A stretch of DNA of 14,286 nucleotides from CANLBN01 sp047634655 (GTDB taxonomy: Bacteria; Pseudomonadota; Gammaproteobacteria; Pseudomonadales; Cellvibrionaceae): contig JBLIHY010000058.1 of the NCBI GenBank assembly GCA_047634655.1, positions 1 to 14,286 on the forward strand, read 5' to 3'. The notes under the pieces were generated by a model, which was not told where the DNA came from, searched no databases, and saw only the letters and a program-made list of their open reading frames with translations. Of this stretch, positions 5,395-13,630 are shown in pieces; within the stretch, counting starts at the first letter, position 1; each line of letters begins with the position of its first letter. The position numbers were made by a program, and so were the translations under genes.

Positions 5395-6699
5395 ATGCAA
5401 GTTTCCATAGAGACTACGACCGGTTTAGAGCGCAAACTAACGATTGCCGTACCCGCTGAAAAATTAGACGCTAAAGTCAACGAAAAGCTCGTCGAAGTCG
5501 CGAAAAGTGCCAGTATAAAAGGGTTTCGCAAGGGCAAAGTGCCCATGAAAATTATCGATCGTCAATTTGGCAGCTCCGCGCGCCAGGAAGTCGCCAGTGA
5601 CTTGATCAACAGCTCCTACCTGGAGGCTCTGGAACAGGAATCGTTAAACCCCGCGGGACATCCACGAATTGAAGTGAGTACGCTGGAGGCCGGCAAAGAT
5701 CTGGAATACGTCGCCACTATTGAGGTCTATCCCGAAGTGAGTTTGAGCGATTTTTCAGATTTGACGGTCAGCCGCTACCAATGCGAAGTCAGCGAAGCGG
5801 ATATCGATAAAGGTATCGAACACCTGCAAGAACAGAGAGCTAGCTTCAATGAAGTTGATCGCGCTGCTGCCGATGGCGACCAGGCGACTATCGATTTTGT
5901 CGGTACTAAAGAGGGTGAAGCGTTTCAAGGTGGCGATGCTTCCGATTTCAAGCTTCAGCTCGGGTCTAATTCCATGATTCCTGGCTTTGAGTCTGGAATC
6001 GTCGGCATGGCAGTTGGCGATCAGAAAACGCTATCACTGACTTTCCCCGAAGATTACCAAGCGGAAGACTTGAAGGGTGCCGATGTCGAATTCGCCATAA
6101 CGCTGAAGAAAGTCGAGGAAAAGCGCTTGCCAGAAATCGACGCTGAATTTATCAAACACTTCGATGTCGATTCCCTTGACGACTTTCGTCAAGCTATCCA
6201 GACCAATATGGGGCGCGAACTGAAGCGTGCGCTGCTGGCCAAAACTAAAGCCGGCGTCATGGAGCAACTGTTGGAAAAGCACGAAGTAGATTTGCCCCAG
6301 GCGCTGGTTGCCTCGGAAATTGACAATCTGCGCGAGCAAATGACTCAACAATTTGGCAACATGCAAAAAAATAAAAGCATGGATATGAAGTCACTGCTGC
6401 CCGATGACATGTTCCGCGAGGAAGCACAGAAGCGGGTGTCTCTGGGGTTAATTGTTGGCCAAGTCGTTAAAAATAACGAGATCACTGCCGACGCCGATCG
6501 CATCAAAGAGTACGTTAACGAAACCGCCTCTAGCTACAAAGATCCCGAAAGTGTGGTGAATTATTATTATCAGAATGAAAAGATGTTATCGGGTATCGAA
6601 TCCGTTGTACTCGAAGACAAGGCAATTGAATTCGTTATCGATTGCGCCAAAATCAACGAAGAAACCATCACCTACGAGGAGGCGGTTGAAAAGCGCTAA
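5395..6699 (+). CDS. tig: Trigger factor, ribosome-associated chaperone and prolyl isomerase
   Basis: Trigger factor sits at the ribosome exit tunnel and shields nascent chains. The protein starting at the ATG at 5395 has 434 residues, a normal length. The ribosome-binding signature GFRKGKVP is at 43-50. The FKBP-type isomerase domain spans about 160-248, with DGDQATIDFVG, MIPGFESGIVGM and FPEDYQAEDLKGADVEF. The C-terminal chaperone arms follow to the end, with an acidic, helical tail. A GAGGA ribosome site lies shortly before the ATG. The frame is open further upstream through the tRNA, but that extension reads tRNA sequence and is not real. In Pseudomonas-like genomes the order is tRNA-Leu, tig, clpP, clpX, lon; here no clpP follows, and decayed genes occupy the space. 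Confidence 0.98.
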   Translation: MQVSIETTTGLERKLTIAVPAEKLDAKVNEKLVEVAKSASIKGFRKGKVPMKIIDRQFGSSARQEVASDLINSSYLEALEQESLNPAGHPRIEVSTLEAGKDLEYVATIEVYPEVSLSDFSDLTVSRYQCEVSEADIDKGIEHLQEQRASFNEVDRAAADGDQATIDFVGTKEGEAFQGGDASDFKLQLGSNSMIPGFESGIVGMAVGDQKTLSLTFPEDYQAEDLKGADVEFAITLKKVEEKRLPEIDAEFIKHFDVDSLDDFRQAIQTNMGRELKRALLAKTKAGVMEQLLEKHEVDLPQALVASEIDNLREQMTQQFGNMQKNKSMDMKSLLPDDMFREEAQKRVSLGLIVGQVVKNNEITADADRIKEYVNETASSYKDPESVVNYYYQNEKMLSGIESVVLEDKAIEFVIDCAKINEETITYEEAVEKR

Positions 6700-6750
6700 A
6701 TAAGCGCTGCAAACTAGCACTACGACAAAATCCAGCACCATGACAACTAG

Positions 6751-7314
6751 TGAAATGGCTTCAGTTACCTTGGATTACTAGCGAATTTCACACCCTCTAA
6801 TCCTATTGATTTTGCCGCCGGTCACAGCATCGCTAGTGGCAAAGTTTTCGAAGATTTGAATGGCAACGGTAGTCTAGGGAAGCTGAATCTGTATAGCGGG
6901 TGCGTAAGACTCCAGTAGCACGGCTAGCGTCGCTATCAACAATATTGGCAGCTTGAAGTCGGCGAAAAAACGATAATATTTATTACCGATTCCAGAGTTT
7001 ACTGTGCTGCGAAAGCCATGCATCACGGGTCGCAGTGTTACTTTATTCAACATCCTCATAGCTCTCCGCCCGACTTTCGCTATCCGGGCACAGACCCTAC
7101 AGTAACAATCCCACAGCAAATCAATTATTTATTAAAAAAGCAGAGTGAACTCTCAATTTTCGAGATGGTACGATTCGCTGGTGCTCAGCCACAAACGGCA
7201 GCTGCAGCGCGAGTTGCATGCTTTTCCCGAGAAACGCTTTTTTTGGCGGTGTGCGCGCTTTTAGAATCCTATCTGAATAAATCTTTCGTCTGCACTACCT
7301 CGGATCGCCGGTAG
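6751..7314 (+). pseudogene. Decayed calcineurin-like phosphoesterase (N-terminal part)
   Basis: One reading frame (that of 6781) keeps similarity to the secreted metallophosphoesterases whose N-terminal domain begins GxVFEDLNGNGxxDxGEPG and continues GRYxLxV, TIIFVxKPxGY, FYYIHxPxGSP, FRYxGxxPTG and FEMVLFADPQPQT. Here I read SGKVFEDLNGNG, RYQ...LEVGEKTIIFI, QCYFIQHPHSSPPDFRYPG, IPQQINYLLKKQ and SIFEMVRFAGAQPQT. TAG codons at 6916-6918 and 6925-6927 interrupt the domain, and ADPQ, which normally starts the catalytic metal site, has become AGAQ. After about 7200 the similarity fades and the frame ends at TAG 7312-7314; the rest of the catalytic domain is missing. The next 100 bases contain FAEEDGFEGGQVSST in another frame, possibly a C-terminal remnant. 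It stands directly after tig, where clpP would be expected. Confidence 0.7.
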
Positions 7315-7589
7315 TTACTCCAACGGCTTTCCGGCCGATTTACTGGTATTTAATGGCTAACCACACGCAAGACCATTATTTCGCTGAAGAAGACGGATTT
7401 GAGGGGGGCCAGGTAAGCTCGACTGTTATTTGCCTTTCACGGTGAAAAGCTTTTCTCGATGACCTTGTCGGCGACCTCGACCTCGTCAGGTATAGTGGGC
7501 TGCCAATTTTAATAACAAATATTTAAGGAATTTCAGAGATTCCTACAGCGCAAGGAAATACGAGAAAAACAAAAATTCGATTTTTATTT

Positions 7590-7632
7590 TTCGACCGAAG
7601 ATTAATTCATGGATGAATTAATCAGAGTATTC
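7590..7632 (+). repeat. 43-bp palindromic repeat, copy 1
   Basis: The repeat begins TTCGACCGA, ends AGTATTC, and has a core palindrome GATTAATTCAT-GG-ATGAATTAATC (11-bp arms, perfect here). The copy at 12468-12510 matches it at 39 of 43 positions in the same orientation. It lies 27 bases before the start of the broken gamma-glutamyltransferase-like gene. It could be a regulator site, the relic of a small mobile element, or a recombination footprint. Confidence 0.85.
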
Positions 7633-7658
7633 CTATAAAACTTTCGAGCGATGCCACT

Positions 7659-9280
7659 ATGATTTTCAACAACGATGCCTATCCCTATGCTTCGAGCCGT
7701 GTCGCTACCTTTGCCCGAAACGGAATGGTGGCTACCTCGCAACCGCTGGCGGCTTCTGTTGGTCTAGATATTCTAAAAAAGGGCGGAAACGCCGTCGACG
7801 CCGCGATAGCCACGGCAGCGGCCTTAACGGTAGTGGAACCCAGCGGCTTTGGCTTTGACGGAGATGCTTTTGCCCAGGTATGGATGGACGGTAAATTGCA
7901 CGGCTTGAACGCCAGCTCAGTAGCGCCGGGGGCACTGACGCCAGAGGCTGTTGCGCAGCGTGGGTTCAGCGATAACATCCCCCTTCAACGGTTGGCTGCC
8001 GGTGACTGTGCCTGGAACCCCCTCTCTGCCTGGGAAGCGCTCAGCGAACGCTTTGGTAAGCTGCCTTTTGCCGAAGTCTGCAGCCGGCCATCGATATGGC
8101 TTTCGAAGGCTTTCCGGTCTCTTCGACTATCAGCTTATTTTGAAAACGAGCGGTGTAAGACTTTGGGTAGAACCTGCAAGATCCCGCGCTAAAAGCGAGC
8201 TGGTTTGCCACTTTCGCTCCCGAAGGTAAGGTCCCGGAGCCGGGTGAATGGTTTGTGGCGGAAGGTCATGGAAAAACATTGCAGTCTATTGCCGAAAGCC
8301 GCGCCGAGATTTTTTATCGCGGCGAGTTGGCGCAGAAAATTGACGATTTCTCCTAACAGACGGGCGGTTTGATTCGTAAGGCCGACTTGGCGGCCTATCA
8401 GCCTTACTGGGTCGACCCAATCAGCCTCAACTATCGCGGTTACGATATTTGGGAAATACCGCCCAATGGCCAGGGCTTGGTAGTTTTGATGGCGCTCAAC
8501 ATTCTGAAAGGTTTTAAGTTTGATCGGCGAGACAGCATCGAAACTTACCATAAACAAGTCGAGGCTATGAAGCTGGCGTGCACCGATGGCCAGGCGTTTA
8601 TCACCCAGCTCGATCAAATGCCTTACACCGTTGCGCAACTACTGCTGGCGGAAGATTTTGCCGCCGAGCGGCGGGCCTTGAGTAGCGATCAAGCGCTGAT
8701 CCCTGCTATTGGCAAGCCGACAAAAGGCGGCACTGTTTATCTGGCAACCGCCGATCGCGATGGCAATATGGTGTCCTTTATCCAGAGTAATTTTCACGGT
8801 TTTAGTTCTGGCGTGGTCGTTCCCGGTACCAGAATTTCCCTGCAAAACCGCGGCGCGGACTTTTCCTTGGATCCTAAACATCCGAATTACCTGCAGCCGG
8901 GTAAGCGCACTTTCCACACGATCATTCCCGGTTTCATCACTCACAATGGGGCTCCCGTTGGCCCCTTCGGGGTTATGGGTGCCTATATGCAACCCCAGGG
9001 ACAACTGCAAGTCATCACCAATATGATCGACTTCGGCATGAACCCCCAAGCAGCCTTGGATTGTCCCCGTTGGCTGTGGTTTGGCCACAAACGTGTCGGA
9101 CTGGAGCACGATGTGCCTGGGGCGATTGTGGCCTCTATGAGTGACAGAGGCTACCAGGTAAATGTCGACGCTGATCTAACCAATTACGGTCGCGGCCAAA
9201 TTATCCTGCGGGATCCAAAAACCGGGGTGCTCTGCGGCGGCACGGAAAAGCGTACTGATGGTTTTATTGCGTGTTATTGA
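7659..9280 (+). pseudogene. Gamma-glutamyltransferase-family protein, broken by several frameshifts and a stop
   Basis: Joined across frames, this is a near full-length member of the gamma-glutamyltransferase (Ntn-hydrolase) family: MVATSQPLAASVGLDILKKG and GGNAVDAAIATAAALTVVEP at the N-terminus, GWLPVTVPGTPS, AWEALSERFGKLPF, GGLIRKADLAAYQ, then GGTVYLATADRDGNMVSFIQ with the family's nucleophile-region Thr, NRGADFSLDPKHPN, GKRTFHTIIPGF, and GGTEKRTDG near the end. The reading frame changes near 7975, 8020, 8078 and 8125-8174, and a TAA at 8354-8356 interrupts the frame just before TGGLIRKADL. The last 300 codons are intact and could look like a separate gene starting at TTG 8369, but they lack the N-terminal half. 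PSGFGFDGDAF replaces the usual P-x-x-N-G-I-G-G-D-A-F loop. The pattern is of recent but clear decay; substrate unknown. Confidence 0.9.
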
Positions 9281-9346
9281 ACTTGGTAGAAAGATAACAA
9301 GAGCAATTTCATACCCCTGCAAGACGTGAGTTAATCTAAACCCGGC

Positions 9347-9378
9347 TTGGATTGGGAACACGTTGGATTGGGAACACG
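9347..9378. repeat. Two tandem 16-bp units
   Basis: TTGGATTGGGAACACG occurs twice without a gap (9347-9362, 9363-9378), followed by a partial third unit TCGGAT. It lies between the broken gamma-glutamyltransferase (+) and alkB (-), which converge here. I see no terminator hairpin with a T tract in this gap. Confidence 0.9.
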
Positions 9379-9412
9379 TCGGATATAACAGTAGCTGTAT
9401 TCTTTAAAAAAT

Positions 9413-10096
9413 CTACCGGGATGTCGTCGAAGGTAACACCCGGCGGAATGTCAAATTAATACGCGTCGTACTGACTTTTTTAGTTTTGGGCAACTGGTGC
9501 TGCCAGTGGTGCTGCAAGCTGCCAGCCATCACCAGCAGAGAACCATTCTCTAGCGATAATTTCAGTGTATTCCGGGTTTTGTTGCGTTTGTGCCGCAGTT
9601 GGAAAATCCGTTCAGTGCCGAGGCTGATCGAGGCTACCGCCGGGTTGTGGCCGAGTTCGGGTTCGTCGTCACTGTGCCAGGAAACGCTGTCGCGGCCATC
9701 GCGATAACAATTAATTAACACACTGTTGAAAGACTCGCCGCTGGTATCTTCCAGACGCTCTTTCAAGTCTGCAAGTACCGATAGCCAGGGGAGAGGTTCG
9801 AAGCGCCGCCCGGAGTACTGATAGGCGCAACCGGGATCACCGTACCAGGCGTTTAGTCGCGGTATTTCAATGTGTTTACCGTAGACAAATATAGTGCTTT
9901 GCTCCCAGGCAACTTGTTGCTGCAGTTGTTGAAAATAGTCGGCCGATTCCCGCTCGTCGAGCCATTGGCGGTAGTAGTGCAATTCGCCATCCTCGATATC
10001 GATCCGACAGCGTTGGTCGCCGCCAACCTGCCCGCTATCAGCGCGTGTATCGCGACAGTTACTGCAGGAGAGCGGTAATACTTTCTGTTCGACCAT
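9413..10096 (-). CDS. AlkB-type alpha-ketoglutarate-dependent dioxygenase
   Basis: This Fe(II)/2-oxoglutarate oxygenase of the AlkB superfamily (227 residues, AlkB2-like layout) probably removes methyl or etheno adducts from DNA bases by oxidative demethylation. The iron ligands are His141 and Asp143 (in WHSDDE) and His200 (in HHWQHQLP); the 2-oxoglutarate-binding arginines are Arg212 and Arg218 in RINLTFR. PRLNAWYGDPG (79-89) and SVLINCYRDGRD (125-136) match the substrate-side and core strands of the family. The N-terminal 35 residues contain three Cys and are not conserved in my memory of the family, so the true start may be further in. It follows murB by 14 bases and is probably co-transcribed with it. 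No Ada or AidB gene is nearby. Confidence 0.92.
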   Translation of the reverse strand: MVEQKVLPLSCSNCRDTRADSGQVGGDQRCRIDIEDGELHYYRQWLDERESADYFQQLQQQVAWEQSTIFVYGKHIEIPRLNAWYGDPGCAYQYSGRRFEPLPWLSVLADLKERLEDTSGESFNSVLINCYRDGRDSVSWHSDDEPELGHNPAVASISLGTERIFQLRHKRNKTRNTLKLSLENGSLLVMAGSLQHHWQHQLPKTKKVSTTRINLTFRRVLPSTTSR

Positions 10097-10110
10097 CTCG
10101 TTGGCTACCC

Positions 10111-11166
10111 CTATTCAATCACTCGCGGTTCAATTTCCAATTCCACACCGAAGCGCTGGCGGATGCTGGCGCGTATTTCGTCGGCAAACTCCAGCAGGAC
10201 TCGCGCGGGTTGCGCCTGGGGATTAATTAATATCAGGGCCTGTCGATCGTGTACACCAATGCCATTTTTGTTCAGCGCCTTCCATCCCGCTCGTTCCAGC
10301 AACCAACCCGCCGCAATTTTAAAGCGGCCATCGGCCTGGGGGAAGGAGACCAAATCGGCTTCAGAATTCAGCAGATTTTGATGAAGGCGCGCACTAACAA
10401 TGGGATTTTTAAAAAAACTGCCGGCGTTGGGAATACTGGCAGGATCCGGTAATTTTCGCCGGCGAATCTCTGCGACTGCAGCGGCAACTTGCCGTGGACT
10501 CGGCGACTTCATGTTCCGTTCCGCCAAGTAGTCGATAAGTGCCGGATAAGACAGCACAGACTGTGGTTGTTTGTGCAATCGCAGTAGCACCCGAGTAATC
10601 AGTAAATCGTTGCCACGGTCACTTTTGAAAATACTGTCGCGATAACTAAAACGACAATCCGCCTTGCTCATCCGATGGCGCTTGCCACTGTGCAGATCAA
10701 TGGCTTCCAGGGATTCGAAAACGCTATCCAGTTCGACACCGTAGGCACCGATATTCTGAACGGGTGCCGCCCCGACACTGCCGGGTATTAATGCCAGATT
10801 TTCAAGGCCACTGTAGCCCTGATCGATCGACCACAGAACACTCTCATGCCAGCCTTCGCCCGCCGCCAGTGCAACGCATACCGAAGTATTATCTTCCTCG
10901 AGCACATCGCGTCCACGCAGTCCCACATGGATGGCCAAGCCGTCAAAGCGCTCGGGCAGCAACAGGTTGCTGCCACTGCCTAGTATCAGCTTTGGACATC
11001 GACGAACGCCGGCGAAGCGGATGGCTGCTTCGATATCGGCCTCCGTCTCAATACGGCAAAACCACCGGGCCAGGGAAGGCACACGCAGGGTATTTAAGCT
11101 CTGTAGATTGATCTCCTGCTGTATCGTAGCAACCCCGTCGCTGTTAGCGTGATTTTCAGAGATCAT
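10111..11166 (-). CDS. murB: UDP-N-acetylenolpyruvoylglucosamine reductase MurB
   Basis: MurB is the FAD enzyme that uses NADPH to reduce UDP-GlcNAc-enolpyruvate to UDP-MurNAc, the second committed step of peptidoglycan precursor synthesis in the cytoplasm. From the ATG at 11166 it has 351 residues. FAD-binding LGSGSNLLL is near residues 62-70; catalytic Arg176 lies in SYRDS, Ser250 in NAGSFFKNP and Glu346 near the C-terminus (EIEPRV), matching the Arg, Ser and Glu of the E. coli enzyme. It is a type I MurB by its SYRDSIFK region and length. A longer reading from 11205 is open but would overlap the phosphatase gene by 50 bases; the chosen start overlaps it by 11 bases, fitting translational coupling. 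The phosphatase-murB order is that of Pseudomonas, where rne follows; here alkB follows instead. Confidence 0.96.
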   Translation of the reverse strand: MISENHANSDGVATIQQEINLQSLNTLRVPSLARWFCRIETEADIEAAIRFAGVRRCPKLILGSGSNLLLPERFDGLAIHVGLRGRDVLEEDNTSVCVALAAGEGWHESVLWSIDQGYSGLENLALIPGSVGAAPVQNIGAYGVELDSVFESLEAIDLHSGKRHRMSKADCRFSYRDSIFKSDRGNDLLITRVLLRLHKQPQSVLSYPALIDYLAERNMKSPSPRQVAAAVAEIRRRKLPDPASIPNAGSFFKNPIVSARLHQNLLNSEADLVSFPQADGRFKIAAGWLLERAGWKALNKNGIGVHDRQALILINPQAQPARVLLEFADEIRASIRQRFGVELEIEPRVIE

Positions 11167-11635
11167 GATCTTGCCGAATTCGTAATAGCAAACCGTCACA
11201 GGCATCTTGCACTGTGCGAATCACTCTGTCGAAACTCTCTTTATTGCCAGTGTAGGGATCTCCCACTTCCAAGCTTTTGCCCACACCGGACACCTCGAGA
11301 AACAGTCCCGCTACTCCCCGGTAGAACTCGGGCTGTAAAGCTTTAAGATCGACCAGGTTTTGTTTATCCATGCCGAGGATATAGTCGAAATTTTGGAAAT
11401 CCGCCACGGTAATCTGACGAGCCCGCAGATGGCCGATATCATAGCCGTGCTCGATGGCGGTTTGCCGCGCGCGCTCATCCGGTGGACGACCAACGTGCCA
11501 GGAACCGGTGCCAGCCGAATCCACTAGAATTTCGTGATTGAGACCCGCGCCATTTACCGCTGCCTCAAACAGTCCGTGAGCGGTGGGAGAGCGGCAAATA
11601 TTGCCGAGACAAACAAATAATACTTTGATATTCAT
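11156..11635 (-). CDS. Low-molecular-weight protein tyrosine phosphatase
   Basis: This 159-residue cytoplasmic phosphatase has the signature loop C9-LGNIC-R15-S at the N-terminus (VCLGNICRSPTAHG), the W-loop AGTGSWHVG (41-49), and the general acid Asp126 in GDPYTG. It removes phosphate from phosphotyrosine; in Gram-negatives family members often act with Wzc-type kinases in polysaccharide export, but no such kinase is in the window. It sits between kdsB (17-base gap) and murB (short overlap), the same place as the homologous gene in Pseudomonas, so its co-inheritance with envelope genes is ancestral rather than evidence for a specific substrate. No strong ribosome site is seen. Intact. Confidence 0.94.
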   Translation of the reverse strand: MNIKVLFVCLGNICRSPTAHGLFEAAVNGAGLNHEILVDSAGTGSWHVGRPPDERARQTAIEHGYDIGHLRARQITVADFQNFDYILGMDKQNLVDLKALQPEFYRGVAGLFLEVSGVGKSLEVGDPYTGNKESFDRVIRTVQDACDGLLLRIRQDHDL

Positions 11636-11652
11636 AGGATTTTCGAGATGTT

Positions 11653-12414
11653 TTACAGGTGACGAAATCGCGATCTTAAGGCTTGTAAATCCTCCAGGGT
11701 GTCGATGCCGCCCGGCACCGGCTCCAGCGCCTCGCTAACGTGAATAACTTCACCGTTGGCCAGTATGCGCAGTTGCTCCAGCTTTTCTACATTTTCCAAA
11801 GTTGCCAGCGGCCAGCGTACAAAACGTTTCAATAGGCCAACCCGGTAAGCGTAAATACCGATGTGGCGCTGGCCAGCGGATGCCCGTTGCTCGCGGTCGT
11901 GGGGAATGGCCGCCCTCGAAAAATACAGAGCGAAGCCCCGACGGTCGGTCACCACTTTAACCACATTGGGATTGGCAAAATCTTCTGGATTATTGATTTT
12001 TTCCGAGAGCGTCGCTGTTGAAGCCTGCGGATGTCGCTGCAATTGAGTTGCCACCTGATTAATGACCGCCGGGGGAATCAGCGGTTCATCCCCCTGCACA
12101 TTGACGACAATGGCCTGTTCTGGCAAGTCGATTCTTTCTGCTACTTCTTCAAGGCGATCGGTGCCCGATGCGTGATCTGCGCGGGTCATGCAAACTTCGG
12201 CGCCAAAGGCCTTGACTACATTGGCAATCGAGTCGTCGTCGGTAGCGACGATGATACGCTGTGCTCGACTCTGCTGTGCCCGCTCCACTACGTGTTGGAT
12301 TATGGGTTTACCACCGATAAGTTCAAGGGGTTTTCCCGGCAGGCGCGATGAGCCATAACGGGCGGGAATAATCACCGTAAAGTCGAGGACATTTGTCGTA
12401 TTCATAGCGATCAT
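11653..12414 (-). CDS. kdsB: 3-deoxy-manno-octulosonate cytidylyltransferase (CMP-KDO synthetase)
   Basis: KdsB activates KDO with CTP to CMP-KDO, the donor for the inner core of lipopolysaccharide. Near the N-terminus is the nucleotide-binding VIIPARYGSSRLPGKPL; further motifs are VATDD, SGTDRLEEV, VVNVQGDEPLI, FSRAAIPHDR, HIGIYAYR and LEKLEQLRIL, all in family order. The frame is open to 12444, but the first 10 residues of that version are Pro/Arg-rich and unlike the family; starts at 12414 (GAG five bases before) or 12405 give about 253 or 250 residues, the normal size. In Pseudomonas a 60-residue Trm112/YcaR-like gene lies between lpxK and kdsB; here that gap holds only the 43-bp repeat. 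Confidence 0.96.
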   Translation of the reverse strand: MIAMNTTNVLDFTVIIPARYGSSRLPGKPLELIGGKPIIQHVVERAQQSRAQRIIVATDDDSIANVVKAFGAEVCMTRADHASGTDRLEEVAERIDLPEQAIVVNVQGDEPLIPPAVINQVATQLQRHPQASTATLSEKINNPEDFANPNVVKVVTDRRGFALYFSRAAIPHDREQRASAGQRHIGIYAYRVGLLKRFVRWPLATLENVEKLEQLRILANGEVIHVSEALEPVPGGIDTLEDLQALRSRFRHL

Positions 12415-12467
12415 TGGTGCTCGTGGCTGTGGTCTTGATGGCACTTTGGTTTATGAGATTTTGGTTC

Positions 12468-12510
12468 TTCGACCGAGGATTAATTCATGGATAAATTGAT
12501 CAGCGTATTC
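12468..12510 (+). repeat. 43-bp palindromic repeat, copy 2
   Basis: It matches copy 1 (7590-7632) at 39 of 43 positions: TTCGACCGAGGATTAATTCATGG then ATAAATTGATCAGCGTATTC. The core palindrome is imperfect here (9 of 11 arm positions pair). It overlaps the last codons and stop of lpxK and fills most of the gap before kdsB, where other genomes carry a small Trm112-like gene. The two copies bracket a 4.9-kb stretch from the gamma-glutamyltransferase remnant to kdsB. Confidence 0.85.
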
Positions 12511-13630
12511 TTAAATATCTGGTTTTCAGACCCTGTTTAATTTTACTGGGTATGTCTTCATGTTTGTGCCGAATACCCCGGTGTTGGGTGACTAAATTCA
12601 GCACTGATTGCAGTAGCGGCTCCGGTAAGTCGACCTCAACCTCCAGCGCCCACCAGTCTTCGCCCGCAAAGTCACTACATTTTACGGCATCTTTGCTGGT
12701 CATTAGTACACTGCGGTTGCCGCAATCGATGAAATCTTCAGGCGCAAAAGGATGGTGATCGTCAAATGGGCGGCACTCTGCGTGGACACCCAGTGCTACC
12801 AAGGTCTCAAAAAAACGCGGCGGATGGCCAATGGCTGCCACCGCCACCGGGCGTTTGGCTGACCAGGGCAAAGGCTTCAGGGGATATCGCACTTGGGTTT
12901 TTAAATGGTGCCAAGCCAGTGGCCGCAGCGCAATCTCGGCACATGGTAGCGCAGCTAATTCAGCGGGGCGATTCCGCCACTGGCCGTTACACAGCCGCCA
13001 ATCGACCTCCATCAGCCGTTCGACCGGCTCTCTCAGGGGTCCGGCAGGCAGGCAATAGCCATTGCCCAATCCGCGTTCTCCATCGATAACGGCGATCTCC
13101 ATCTGCCGGGGCAGCCGGTAGTGCTGAAGCCCATCATCGCTGATGATGAGGTCGAGATCTGGAAACTGTTGCAACAGGTATTTCGCTGTCGCGAGGCGAT
13201 CGCTGCCCACTACCACGGGAACCCCGGTAGCTCGAACAATCAGGGCAGCCTCGTCTCCAGATATCGCCAGTTGACTATCGCCGGTGACCAACACGGGTGA
13301 GCGCTGGTGATTGAGGCGGCCATAGCCACGGGTAATGACCCCTATTGCTGCGCCTCGCTTTGCGAGCTGATTGACCAGGGCGATAACTACCGGTGTTTTG
13401 CCGGTGCCACCGGCGCTGATATTGCCAACGACAACAAGTGGTACCGGCAAAGTCTCTCGATGCACCTGTTGAATGGTTCGGCGACGCTTTGCTAAGTGCT
13501 CGAAGAGTTTACTGGCAGGCCACAACAGGCGGGCGAGGATGGACCAGGGAGTTTGCGGCCGGTACCAAAGCTTGAGGAAGAAGCGCTGTAATAGCGATTG
13601 TTGGCTGCGGCGCGACTGGCGTTGATTCAA
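12500..13630 (-). CDS. lpxK: Tetraacyldisaccharide 4'-kinase LpxK
   Basis: LpxK phosphorylates the 4' position of the lipid A disaccharide precursor, at the cytoplasmic face of the inner membrane. The 376-residue protein has the P-loop GNISAGGTGKTP at 69-80, the catalytic-site DDGLQHYRL at 165-173, LPAGPLREP near 194, FDDHHPF and TSKDAVKC near 290-320. The N-terminal hydrophobic/amphipathic segment (about 15-45) fits its membrane attachment. The start is a TTG sharing bases with the exbD stop (13627-13630), so translation is coupled; no downstream ATG would keep the P-loop. It is 40 or so residues longer than the E. coli enzyme, and the C-terminal tail (KQGLKTRYLRIR) ends inside the 43-bp repeat, suggesting that the end of the gene was altered by that insertion or rearrangement. 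Confidence 0.96.
   Translation of the reverse strand: MNQRQSRRSQQSLLQRFFLKLWYRPQTPWSILARLLWPASKLFEHLAKRRRTIQQVHRETLPVPLVVVGNISAGGTGKTPVVIALVNQLAKRGAAIGVITRGYGRLNHQRSPVLVTGDSQLAISGDEAALIVRATGVPVVVGSDRLATAKYLLQQFPDLDLIISDDGLQHYRLPRQMEIAVIDGERGLGNGYCLPAGPLREPVERLMEVDWRLCNGQWRNRPAELAALPCAEIALRPLAWHHLKTQVRYPLKPLPWSAKRPVAVAAIGHPPRFFETLVALGVHAECRPFDDHHPFAPEDFIDCGNRSVLMTSKDAVKCSDFAGEDWWALEVEVDLPEPLLQSVLNLVTQHRGIRHKHEDIPSKIKQGLKTRYLRIR

Noticed and set aside
8639..9109. 156-codon minus-strand frame inside the gamma-glutamyltransferase remnant
   Set aside because: It is fully antisense to the conserved GGT C-terminal domain and has no recognisable motif.
11167..11205. Longer MurB start at 11205
   Set aside because: It would add 13 residues not seen in the family and increase the overlap with the phosphatase gene to 50 bases.
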